Positions 1-11,259 of a DNA stretch of 64,000 bases are shown in pieces; position 1 is the stretch's first letter; each line of letters opens with the position of its first letter. A model generated the notes under the pieces. That model did not search any database and was not told the origin of the DNA. It saw nothing but the letters and a program-made list of their open reading frames with translations. The stretch comes from Blasia pusilla (taxonomy: Eukaryota; Marchantiophyta; Marchantiopsida; Blasiales): assembly GCA_050084515.1 (NCBI GenBank), contig CM114275.1, positions 23,002,001 through 23,066,000 of the forward strand. The letters are read 5' to 3'. The position numbers and the translations under genes are program-made.

Positions 1-2
1 GA

Positions 3-280
3 TCTATCCTAAAAAGTCGTGACACACCCAAAACATGCATTGGCTTTGTCAGAATGATACTTGAGGAAATATCGACACTTCAAGAAGAACCAAAAATTCA
101 ATTTACGCCACCCATGGAGGCACAACTGAAATACACAAACATCCTTGGACTCGTCTACATGCATGAGCGTGGAGATAATTGATAGATGAGTTGCTTAATT
201 GATCGAATTAAGGTGTGGGCAGCGAATTTCCAAGAGCTAAGAAAACAACCAAGTGCATTAGGTAAGAATGGTCTTGTGTA
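3..280 (+). pseudogene. coding-like relic at the window edge
   Basis: One frame stays open from base 3 to two adjacent stops at about 177-182. It then stays open again in the same frame to about 280. The first part reads like soluble protein, with pieces such as CIGFVRMILEEISTLQEEP, and the second part contains RIKVWAANFQELRKQ. The paired in-frame stops suggest a decayed exon or a chance frame, and the gene would begin outside the window. I do not recognise the family. Confidence 0.25.
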
Positions 281-849
281 AAACCTCTCACTATTCATAG
301 TATGAGAATTCCTTTATATTCTAGTGTGTTATAGCAAGTACATACAACCACTTACTCACACTTATATTTTTGGACAAGCATACAAAAAGAGGTCACACTT
401 TATAAGGGCATCCCATTTCATGAGAATGAACTCACTAGGTCTCAAGCAAGAGCATACTTCAAAGGAGGGAATCAACCAGATCAATTCCAAGAACTTCGAG
501 TGATCATGCAACTGTTAGTTGATATGCTTGTGTCACTTTCATTAGCAAAAGTGAAACACCTACTTCTGCACATGAAATCAACTAGAGACCTTGGTGAAAT
601 CATTGGTATTCTGGTTGTTTCACATTCTGAACCATAGAGCCAACGTTACTAGCCACCACTACACAAGAGTCCCAAAAAGGAGTCAAGGCATGAAGGTCCG
701 GACCTCATACAATCTCCAAACAAAAGGAAGTGCACTTGAAGACATTCCAATTTATCCTCCTTAAAGGTATTCATATACTTGATTTCCATCTTATCTGCTC
801 TTCCTTTTGTATAGTTTATTTCCGACACTTCTCTTCCTGATTCATTTCT
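281..849. other. AT-rich, no gene seen
   Basis: Only short frames that look like shadows are present here. I see no repeat or splice-linked exons. Confidence 0.4.
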
Positions 850-1735
850 TGGTGACAACTCCATGATACTCTGCACTCATGTGATGTTTACATAAACAGA
901 TGAGAATTGAAGTTGCTAATTAGTTTTCTCACTCCACTTTGACTATCTCTCTAGTGTCTATTTTGAACCGAGATAATATATCTTTCACTGCAATATGATA
1001 TAAGATCTATTCCTATTCACGCTTTTTTGTAAGATAACGTTGTTGAATTCATTTCTTTCACATTCCTGGCCATATTGTCTGCAAAGCATGGTGCCTTCAC
1101 CTTCTTAGTATGTCATCGTTTAAACATGCAATAAGTCCATTTCTATGGACTTATTGTATGTTTTCATTGTTCATGTCATTGTTTATGCCACTTGTGGACA
1201 CATTACTTCTCTTACTAATGCATTTCTTGTTGATAACTCCACAATACTCAACAGACCACTTAGACTACACATATTTCTTGGAATATCGACAACAAATAAA
1301 CTATGAAAAACTTTACCTACCAATATAACTCCACATAGCCACAAATTTTACTTATTTTTGTTCTTTAGATTAGCTACATATTTTGTACTCTGTACTCATG
1401 TGATACTTACATAAAAAGATGAGAACTGAAGTTTCTGTTTAGTTTTCTCACTCCGCTTTGACGGTCTCTTCGGTGTCTATTTTGAACCAAGATAATGTAT
1501 GTTTCATTGCAATATGATATCACACCTATTCCTATTTAAGCTCATTTTATAAAACAGCGCTGCTGAATTCCTTTCTTTCACGTTCAAATATAGCCATATT
1601 TTCTGTAAAGCATGGTGTCGTCACCTTCTTGATATGCCATGGTTTATCATTGCATTTCTATGGACTTATTGTATGTTTTCATTGTTGTTGTGAGTGTTTA
1701 TGCCAACTGTGGACATCTTCAAGTTCTACCTTCCC
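850..1735. repeat. diverged tandem duplication, about 517 bp period
   Basis: Sequence from about 876 to 1210 recurs from about 1394 to 1727 with an offset of 516-520 bp. Shared landmarks are the segment beginning CTCATGTGAT, the phrase TCTATTTTGAACC, the phrase TGCAATATGATAT, and the late block TATGGACTTATTGTATG. Scattered substitutions and small indels show an old duplication. No coding content is evident in either copy. Confidence 0.8.
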
Positions 1736-2820
1736 CTTTGCATCGCCCAATATTCTAATAACCAATAGTCTAGTAGTTTCTCCCTTTTTTATGTCATACC
1801 ATCTAGTACTAAAAGCTTCACAATAACTGCGGGCTCCCCTATCAAATTGAAAAAATATAGCAAAACAATTTCCGAGTAAAGGATTAGCCGTCTCGTGGAA
1901 CCGTGCTCGCTATGTGGGTACGCTCAAGCGCTGGATATGTGGAGCCGATAGATCATTCACAAAATCCAAAATGGGCAATTTCACTTCTTGTTTCTTTTCA
2001 CTATCCACTTTGCTCTTTTATTTAAAGCACGGTAAAAATATTTTGTAGCATACATCTTAAGTTTCCTGAAGTTTTTTCAGCCATTCAATTATATTTACAT
2101 CTTTGTAAAGAAAATGAACCCCAACCTCTTTGACACACAAACACACGACGTCGCAACTTGTTATCTCATTCGTGTTTCAAAAACAATAAAAGCATCTCAT
2201 CAATGTCCCAGGGCAGGAAAGACATCAATTGTAAACATAATGAAAACTTGGACATGTAAGCCAATGATTACCCGTATTCCTACCATAAACACCATTGTCA
2301 ACTAAGTAAAGTTGCCTTCCTCTACTGCCCTCGTACCCATTTTCATTGATATTAAAGGTGCTCCAACAATAGTTCTTCACTAACCAACTTACACCACGGC
2401 TACGCTCTCCATTCCCATTAATCTTGGAATTTTTTTCTTCGCGTTTGTTCATGAATGTTACTATGGTCCAACAATTATAGCTATTGCCGCCACCAACATA
2501 TTTTTATACTTTCCTTACTTATGTATTTTTATACTTTCCTTACTTATGCAATAGTATACTAGACAGTAGACCCTAAACACTTGTCGATCCCACACTCTTT
2601 GAGCCCATTTTACGCATAAGTAATGGTTTAAGGTTTAGTTTACTTCGAGTGACGGTCAACTCCTCCCGGGATTCTTGTGCGCATGCATTCCTCTAAAACG
2701 GGGGCCACATTCTTATTTATATTTTGTAGCAACGTAGATTGAATTTAAGAAAATAAACCAATAGTTGATTTACACAACAGCGAATGAGAAACGATTAAAT
2801 CCGAAAATAGGAAAAGGAGC
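1736..2820. other. intergenic, no gene seen
   Basis: Moderately AT-rich DNA with no convincing exon. TATTTTTATACTTTCCTTACTTATG is duplicated in tandem near 2500-2550. Confidence 0.4.
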
Positions 2821-2835
2821 CCATACTTGAGTATC

Positions 2836-3078
2836 CACGTGTCACTCATCGAGGTCCGAGAATAGAATATTCGAGCGAACAATGTTCTCTGCCCGATCAC
2901 GGGTGAGTATTGACCGGCCCACATTGCGTTGGGCTGCAGCCCGAAAAGCGCTAAGAAAAAGAAAAGGAAAAGTAAAGAGACGAATAGAAAGAAAGAAACG
3001 CGCAGAAAGCGCTCGATAGGATGCACGTGGGTTGGACTCAGTGGATTGGTCAATCGAGAAATGACAGGATTCCACGTG
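2836..3078. promoter_or_regulatory. cluster of three CACGTG G-boxes
   Basis: CACGTG occurs at 2836-2841, 3024-3029 and 3073-3078. The first and third lie in the longer context CCACGTGTCA. G-boxes of this kind are bound by bZIP and bHLH factors in plants, and CACGTGTC resembles an ABA-responsive core. Three copies in 250 bp, about 1.2 kb before the first exon at 4308, suggest a distal promoter. The link to that gene is inferred. Confidence 0.45.
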
Positions 3079-3904
3079 TCACCCACGGCGAGTTGTACCT
3101 GTTGCTACTTGCCCAGAGTAAGCTGATTTTGTGCCGTCATGACGGGACGAGATCTTCATCTGACGGCTGGGATATTTTACATAATTCTATGAATTTCCAT
3201 CAGATCGGAAACCAATCCCTATTTTTTGCCTTTAAAGGCTTAGGACACGTTTAAAGCCCGTACATCCTGGAAGCCCGGTCGCAACTCTTCTCCTCGTATC
3301 GCAACGCTCCACGTCGCCCTGGGGAGTGTTCTGCCGTTCGACCGAGTCCGTCCTGCCATATGCGAGCCAGTGCTCGGCAAGGATTTTGACGCATATCGGT
3401 ACTTTTCCGAGAGAAAGATGAAGGTAATCAGCAATTTCACCATTGTAGCCGGTTTTTTTTAATTTAACAAAGAAAACCTACTTTTCACGTCGGCAATTTT
3501 CCTAAAGTTTCAGATTTGAATCGGAAATCACACATTCTCAACCGGCCGCTTTTACAAAGAATGCCGGTTCTTGCCGAGCATTGATGCGAGCAATACCGGG
3601 CTGTCTGCCCGACCACGGACGTATCAGATGAGTTCTACGTCCGTCGGTCCTCTCCACCCGTCGATTCTTCGGAGATCTCTGGAATGGACGAGGCAGGATT
3701 GAAGCTCCTGGAAAGTCCCCGAACACCGCCATCCTCTCCTGCCACTGCCCCCCTGCCCGTCGCCCTCGTAGTGACGATGCCACTCCGTCGTCCTGCACCT
3801 CGCGCCACAACAAACACAAGGACCTCCTCTATTCTTCCTCTTCCTTCTGCGGCTCTTCCTCCTCAGAATCAAATCTGCGATTGCTGTAATAAGCATTTCG
3901 CTCA

Positions 3905-3961
3905 CACAGAGAGAGAGAGATAGAGAGAGAGCGAGAGACAGCAAAAGAGAGAGAGAGAGAG
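3905..3961 (+). repeat. GA-rich microsatellite in a probable 5' leader
   Basis: An interrupted (GA)n tract lies about 350 bp upstream of the first coding exon of the 4.3-7.5 kb gene. GA/CT tracts are common in plant 5' untranslated regions, so this probably belongs to the leader. Confidence 0.7.
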
Positions 3962-4307
3962 TGCGCGATCCGGAATCGAAATCGATGTCATTGTAAGGAC
4001 ATTTGAGGATTGCGTGGTGGTCTGCGAGGGGCGGAATTTGCGATCGGGGGGGAGAGCAAACTATGGTGCGGATTATGAGCAAGAACAGAGCGTGGCCGGA
4101 TAGGGCTGTGGAGAAGTAGGGGTGCGGAGGTGCGCTGGAGGCTCTTTGAGGGGAGTCAGTGGGAATTGTGGTGTTTCCGTGGGGGGGGGGGGTGTTCGGT
4201 GATGAAGCTGGACCCGAAACTTAGGTAGGAGGTAGGGTAGGGAGTAGATTAGCGGAGAAGAAGAGCGGTTTGGCGTTGTAGGAGGGGTTTTGAGCGTGGG
4301 AGTGGGG

Positions 4308-7300
4308 ATGAGGGCAGGCAATGTTGGTATGGAAGGTGGGAGAATAACAAGCCACTCGATGAGCGGACGCAATTACGGTTTGAAGCGCCGAGAGCCGGAT
4401 GACTTAGTACTTGACCTGCAGAATGTTAGCCTTTCACCGACCAAGAAGCTGCGTGTTTCGGTGAGTAGTAATGTCCCCGCTTTGGCTATTGTGTTTGGAG
4501 TTTGACGGTTCTATCGTTCGTTTGCTCATGGTTTGTTTCGAATTAGAGCAGAGCTCTAATTCGTGCATGTCTTACATAGAAAACAAACCTTGTTGTATCC
4601 TTTGGTGTGGGGGGTGCATGCGCTCCGCCTAGGGAAGCTAGTTTTGGTTGATAATGCCAGCACGCATTTTTCGATGGTCTCACTTCCGTTTCAACAAATA
4701 GGACTGTTCTGTTATTTAGTGCAACCTGTCGCGTCGAGGGGTTCTTAACACTTGAGTAATTGATTGTGGAGGGTCGGGCGCTGTTGTGGCCTCCCGCGTT
4801 TCTTCCCTCTCCTCTCCAAACTTCTTTAGGGAGGTAGGGAGCCAGGGAGGCGATTGGCGCGTTTACGTTGTGGTTCAGAATCAGTAGGTTTACTTTACAT
4901 TGTGGACAACTTGAAGATTCAAGAAATAGCATTATTTTGCCGATTTCGGTGTCGAGCAATATCCCGTAGGTCTCCCTCAGGCTCATTCTACCCTCGTTTT
5001 AATCGTCCTGGAGTCGTACGTTGTATTTGCCTCCTTGGACTTTACGTAATGAGATGAAATTGCTCTCTGCTGCTCTCCAATTGTCATCTTTTGTGGATCC
5101 CTTAATAATTCCATGCTATGGTAGAGGTGTCCTAAGCAGAACGTCCATGAGCTGGTGATAGTTCTTGAGTGAAGCCGTGTATGAGCGTTTTCCACTGTTA
5201 CTGGAAGCCACCACCAGTAAAGATGTGGATGGTTACCACGAACTTTGGGTACAGAGAGAAGGAGACACCAAATGGAGCTCTGGCGAAAACTAGAACCATT
5301 TTACAAATGTGCACCTAGTTTCAAGCCCATGTTAGAGTTGCACGACATTCAGACCATCTCATCAATTACCAGAGATAAGCGCTTACGTCTCTGCTCGCCA
5401 TTCAATTCTGGGCTGCTACTGTCGTCAGGAGGAAATTTAGTGGTGTATGTCTGTTGTCGTGAGTCAGAGATGTCACTCATCTTGGTTCTTAGGATTGTGC
5501 TCGGAGGAGTTTCAAAAGGGGATGACAGAGTGTGGTCACTAGAGCACGAGGCGATCTTTCAACTGCGTGCATTCTTTGCTATTCAGTGTAGTGGACATCT
5601 TTTCTCACGGTGTTGGTAGTTGTCAAAAGGTGGATCTTTCTCTAGGCTTTGACTGCTCATGTTGTGAAAGAAATGCAGGAATCTGGAGTGAATGCTGTTG
5701 CTGGACCGGGATCAAACTTCGCAGCTCCTCAATCTGGAGAGACACCGGGCTCCCTTCTAAAAGGTCCATCAACTCCAGTGCCAACGGCATCAGCATCAGT
5801 GCTATCACCCACACCATTGCGTGCAGATCCAATGCTTGCATCACCACCTCCAGCGTCGGAGCAGAATGCACTCGTGCTTTACAGACCAGTGAATCCCCCT
5901 TTGTTTCCTGGAGGTCCTCCTTATGGATCTATGGATCTCTCCTTCAGAGTGAACCCGCGGAAGCTGCCAATACCTCAGGGTACTGACAATGGCCGTGACC
6001 CCAGCTACTATAGGAAGACAACATGTGATTTGAGTTGTCAGTCTCCTCCTTTCTCTAATGACATGGATATCCTCTCTGGCTGTGGCCTCTTCCAAGGTAG
6101 CCCACTTTTTGCCAGGAATGGCATTTTGAAATTACATAGGGGGGGTTTGGCTTTATAGGCATTCATTTGTACCACCACCATCAGCAATCTGGCTGGATCC
6201 AAGAGTTTCTGTTTTTTCAGAGCTGTCAGATGGTGTACACCTCCGTGAAAGTACACAGTTCTATGCAGTAAGCTTTCCTGCTTGCTTGTTGGCTTCAACA
6301 TCACTCTCCCGGGCCTAGTTTTACCTTCCCACCTCGTATCTCCATATCTCAGCTCTCCCCTAAGTAGGGAGTCTGAAACATGCAACAAACAGGTAGTGGA
6401 CGTTTTGTGGTCATGAGCAAGGCGTATGAACAACCAATGCCCTTCTGCGTTGAAGAGTTTGTGGCAAGGTTACAGTGGTAGTAGGCTAGGGAGCGCAATG
6501 CCCGGGCTCCATGTGTGTGTTTTCCATTTAACATACACAGGACACATAAAGAACATGCGCCTCGCGGCAAGTGGACCACCGTCTTTGTTTCCAGCAAGTT
6601 TCCACTGTATTCACGGTGATGTCTGTCTGGTCACCACAGATCAAAGACAGTCGGGTCTCTTGGCAACTAGCTTGCTGGAGAGAGTGACATTGAGAGCAGA
6701 GAGGGAATGAGCCCATGCATGGTAGCCAGCACCCGCCTTTAAGGGGATACGAGAAACACAAGTATCACATGTGAGATGAAAGAGGCCAGCCAGGAAAATT
6801 ATATCTGAGAAGTCAGTTATAGTACACTTCTTGAGCAGGAGTGGATTAGTTTCTCCAAGAGGAAAATTCTGCTCACTTGCTTTTTGCTTCAGTGTCTTGA
6901 TAATTTTTTATTTTATGTTCGTATATTTGAGATGGTTTTAGGAGTTGTTATTTTGCTAGTGAAACAGAGAAGAATGCTTCGTCTAGGAGGAATAGCTCAT
7001 CTTTTTTCGTCTTTCCCTGTTTTGATAATTGGGGAACTGATCGGTCTGTTTTCTTCCTGTTTGTTGATTGTCTGTATAGCTCTCGACCTGTCAGGTGGAC
7101 CAAGTCTACTCCCTGGGCAAAAGCGCCTGTCAAGAGTATCGTCATGCTCTTCTTTACCACGTTTCTCCTTCACGTTGGATGATCAACCCATGGTTGAGGA
7201 GATAGATGACAAGTCTGCTCAATTAGCTGTGATACCATGGGCTCCAACAACAGTGATCATCCCCTCAGATGCGAAGCCAGTCATCGAGGAGGTAGATGAT

Positions 7301-7504
7301 GGGCCTTCTGATATTCCTGATGTTGAGGAGATGGCAGATTCAGAGTCTATGGAGGTAGTTAACGATGACATTATAGTCACCGAGGCCGAATCAACCACCA
7401 TGGGTGGTCAGTTCGGTAGCCCTCTTCCGAGTTTTGGTGCTGCTCCTTGGCAGCAATGTGAGATACTCCAGCCCCCTTTCTCCAAGGTAATGTGGTCTCA
7501 CTAG
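4308..7504 (+). CDS. three-exon proline/acid-rich protein of unknown function
   Basis: Exons 4308-4460, 5679-5979 and 7095-7504 join in phases 0 and 1 to give 287 residues, with GTGAGT and GTACTG donors and two CAG acceptors. Residues 1-51 are basic and contain the motif DLVLDLQNVSLSPTKKLRV. The middle exon is Pro/Ser/Ala-rich and low-complexity. The third exon is acidic, with VEEIDD and IEEVDDG repeats around VIPWAPTTVIIPSD, and ends in a tryptophan-bearing tail, APWQQ...VMWSH. From memory, a plant protein family of unknown function has a similar layout (N-terminal LVLDL and KK-R core, a PW..TVIIPS stretch, and a WQQ...W tail). That comparison is unverified. A second phase-1 donor at 6097 would lengthen exon 2 by 39 codons. 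No catalytic motif, signal peptide or membrane span is visible. A nuclear or regulatory role is only a guess. Confidence 0.7.
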
Positions 7505-7900
7505 GCTGGGGCACGACGCTCAATTAGTCACCACAGGGTTTTTCTCCTCTCGCTCCAAGTTACTCCTCCAGATTTTTTGAGGTCTATCCCAAGAGGCCGA
7601 ATGTTCTGGCTGGAGAAAGGATCTACAGAGGGGAGGGGTGGGTCCATTGCAGCATGAAACTACTTTCGACCGGCCCTAGAGCTTGACATGAGGTAGGCAG
7701 AAGACAGTAGGCAAAATGTACTTCGACCTTTTTAGAAGTAGAATCAGTGACCAGGTGTGGTAGCATTAGGACTTTGGAGAGGTGGGCATCCGGTATATCG
7801 AAACGGCCCCACACGAAAGGTACTAACATTTGTTTGTAAGCTGCAAAATCTTGAAAGAAGACGCCTCTCCTTAGGGTGCTTTACCTTTCCGTGTCTCCTA
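7505..7900 (+). other. probable 3' untranslated region
   Basis: Non-AT-rich sequence follows the stop of the 4.3-7.5 kb gene, without a further exon I can support. I cannot place a polyadenylation site with confidence. Confidence 0.35.
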
Positions 7901-7970
7901 TGATGTCACCAGATCTTCCTTGTGTACCGCGCATTCCTAAATCTCTCCTCTGGCTTCTGCGCATCTCCCT

Positions 7971-7995
7971 CCCTCTCTCTCTCTCTCTCTCTCTC
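7971..7995 (+). repeat. CT microsatellite
   Basis: A (CT)n run starts the GC-rich island that follows. It is the kind of tract often found in plant promoters and leaders. Confidence 0.7.
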
Positions 7996-8109
7996 GTGTG
8001 GATCGCGATGCCTCCTTTGAATCGCCCATTTGTCAGTCATGAGGATCTGGAATATGGTCCAAACCCTAAATGCGAGGGTCCTAACCCACAGATCGACAGG
8101 CACGACGAC

Positions 8110-9050
8110 ACGTAACTCTCGGCGAAGGTTAGCCGGACCTTTTTACGGTTGACTCTCCGCAACGATCCCGTGGACGTCTTCGCCGAGACGCGAGAGCCGC
8201 GCATGCCAAGATGGATGGGTGGACCACTAGCGCTGCGAAGAAGTGGAATGCTGCGGAACGGAGCGGGAACACGTGGCCGGCGGAGTGCATACAACCGCTC
8301 CGACCACCTCCGCAGTGCGGACGCCGGAGCGCGGAATCCCCGCGTGCTGCCCGCGGTCCACTTCCGCCGTCGTCACCGTGTGCGCGGGACGAGTGCCATC
8401 GGCTCCGATCGGCTCCCCGCGAGGGAACTCAGGGAAGACGAGTGGGGAGCGGAGGCCGTCAGTGGCGCGAGAGATCGCGAGCGGTCAGCGCTCGGAAACT
8501 GGAATCCAGGCCGAGGCGGGGGCGGTGGGAGTTTACTCGCACGCTCACCATCTTCTTCCCCGATCTCTCGCTTCAACGTATGCACGAGGCCCTCAGTCGA
8601 CGCGATCATCGCCGCCTCTCCCTACACCTTCCCCCGTGCCCCCGCCCCAATTCGACGCATGCTCCAGGCTTTCAGCCGAAGCGAAATCCGTCCTCTCCAC
8701 GCCCAACGCAAATCCGCGTACGCTCCAGGCTCTCATCGCCGCCTCCCTCCGCCTTCCGCGAAATCCTTCCTTCCTTCCTAGTCCCAAACCATCGCAGCCG
8801 CGGCAGCCCCACTCGCCCGGTTGAGTTGTGAGTTCCAGGAGGAGGAGCGCATGTGTGTCTCGGGAGATTGCGGGAAGCGTCCTTGTCCACAGGATATCCT
8901 CGAGTGTTTCGGGCCCTCCACTTTTGATCGCAGGAAATATCCGCTATCGTTAGGATGCAGCTCGCTGGAAATCCAGTGTGCCATCTATACTATCAAAGGA
9001 CTACAGGTTTGGAAAGCTCTCCTCTCTGTTTCTTTAAACCTCACGGTATA
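8110..9050 (+). other. GC-rich promoter/leader-like island, possible orphan first exon
   Basis: The stretch is much richer in GC than its surroundings. Three + frames stay open at once for about 600 bp, which is a composition effect and not evidence of three proteins. A candidate first exon starts at the ATG at 8851 and runs 52 codons (MCVSGDCGKRPCPQDILE...) to GGACTACAG followed by GTTTGG near 9006. No downstream exon is visible, and AT-rich repeats begin immediately after 9050. It may be the promoter and first exon of a gene cut off by insertions. I do not recognise the peptide. Confidence 0.3.
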
Positions 9051-11259
9051 GACACGTGTACAATGAGAACTATGGATTTTTACACGAGTGCATGTTAGTT
9101 TATTCTAGTAAGTTTAGGACATGATTGGGAATGACAAGGAGATGATAATATGAAATTAGTGGACACGTGTTAAATAAATCTTAAAAGGTAGAAGGGATGA
9201 TCTTTTTATAATATATTTAACTTGGCTTAAGAAAAAAATTCATATATTTTATTTTATTAATTTTGTGAAACATAGTTTATTTCTTTTCCAATCCTCATCC
9301 TTCAATAAGTAAAAGAAAATCACTTATTTTGATGAATTCTTCTAGCGAGAAAAAAAAAAGATGATTACTACCAGGAGCTGCAAAAATATATGATTCTCCA
9401 ATAGTGAAGGTGAGGAAAAAAAAAACTACTACGAGGGGTTGCAATAAAGATATATATGATTCTCCAATAGTGGAAGACGTTGTCCGATAGTAAGAGACGC
9501 TCTTGCAGTTGCCACGACGTGAGAAGTTGTCTATGAGATCCGGCTCTACACCTTTGGGTTAGTTGAGGATAGGTTGGACATGGGTTATGGAGGGCCATGA
9601 GGGCAAAAATAGTCACTCAATGATACTACAAACATTATACTTAGATATGTTCTCTGGTGTTCATATATTTTCAAAAATTTCTTATAGTTGGATGAAACTT
9701 GCATTCAAATTATGGTAAGTGTGAATTAAGTGCATAATGGATTCATAACAAGAATATTGTTAAATGCATAGAGTTTTGGATTAAATGAATATCGTTCATG
9801 ATTATGGTAGATGAAGCTTCCACCATCATAGGTGTGAAGGAATGTTTATGATGGAGTTTAGATAGCTTCTCATTTGACAATTGATGAGATCTTCGACCTC
9901 GAGAGAAAAATGCAGATAGACCACTTTTGGTGACAGCCAATAGGATGGAAGAGAATGTGTAAGTTTAGGATTCGTATGTATATACTTGAGGTGTATATTG
10001 TGTGGATCTTCCCTAAGTGTAACCATCATGTTGGTTTTTTATATTTATTTGAGAAGGTGCTACATGTACTCCCTAATACCCTCTCTTGACGTGGTTGCCA
10101 CAATACAATGGGTATGTCATAGATCTATATAGTAGTGGATTATATTAGCTTACGTGTAAGAGTAATATATGGAGTAAGGAGACCTAATCATTAGTTAAGG
10201 GGTGGTTAGATGGTATTGATGTACATGTATGAATGTATGTATTAGTATATACTGATCTTTCCATATGGTAGGAATACCAATAATATGTATAGTGTGGATG
10301 TGACTAGTGATGGAGATTGTATAGCACAATGGAGGTATATAACGATTGTCATAGCATAGTTGGTTGATTGTTAGTGATTTATTGCATTCACGAGGTAGAG
10401 GATTACTGGGATTTAGGCTCTATCTTTGTCCGGAGTAACAAGATGAGGTCGAGGTAAGCAACATTGTGTATAGATTGACGTTTCAAAAAGCATCCCTACG
10501 TACTTTGTTGTTTAAGGTCAAGTGATATGTGGACTAGCTCATATAAATTGAACTTTCTAAATTAAGCTTAAATTTTTTTATTTTTTTTTTATTTTTTAGG
10601 TGGAGGGGGTCTCTTTTGGCTTTTCTCAATGGTACATAAGGTAAGAAGATGGCTCCCAAGTGCTATCTTTCTCATATCGAGCATAGGAAATGTTGCCTAT
10701 TCTAGGGTTGGGTTAAAGCTAGGGTGTAAGAGTCAAAGTTTCCTCCTAGCAAAGGATAGATGGGCCTTATTAGTGTTATGTATAATCATGAGTGGACTTG
10801 GTAGTGTTTTACGTCAATTTTGTTGTGTGATCTTGGTGTAAATATGTGAGTGTATTTATGCGTGTACAAATTTTTGTATGGTAGGAAGATCATTACTATG
10901 TGTGGTGAGGATATGACCAACCATGCTGGTTATGTAGCATTGTGTGTGGGAAAAAAATTTTCTAAAGCTTGAATCATAAATTCATTTTTGGAATAATTAT
11001 TTTTAAATCAAAAATTAAAAATAAGTCATGAATTTTTATTTCAAGTAATTAATTTACACATATTACTCAAAAAAAATTTGACTCAAATTATTATTTACAA
11101 CAATAAGCCAAAAATGAGTTTTCAATATGTTCCTAAACATGCTTCATACTCCACTATGGACCACTATAGATTTTTAATGTTATGAATTTCTACAGAGAAA
11201 ACGAAATGAAATCAAGGATCATATGGAATATTCAAAGTTACAAGCCTTCTCATGTGATT
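9051..11259. other. AT-rich intergenic stretch
   Basis: No supported gene. It contains the small tandem duplication listed at 9361-9475 and several homopolymer runs. Confidence 0.4.
9361..9475. repeat. imperfect tandem duplication, about 58-60 bp unit
   Basis: The block ending ATATATGATTCTCCAATAGTG occurs twice. Each copy is preceded by an ACTAC(C/G)AGG-like segment and poly-A. Confidence 0.7.

Noticed and set aside
8149-8831. Three overlapping + strand ORFs of 193-210 codons
   Set aside because: All three frames are open together in GC-rich DNA. Their composition is Arg/Pro/Ser-biased and none has a motif, so this is a base-composition effect.
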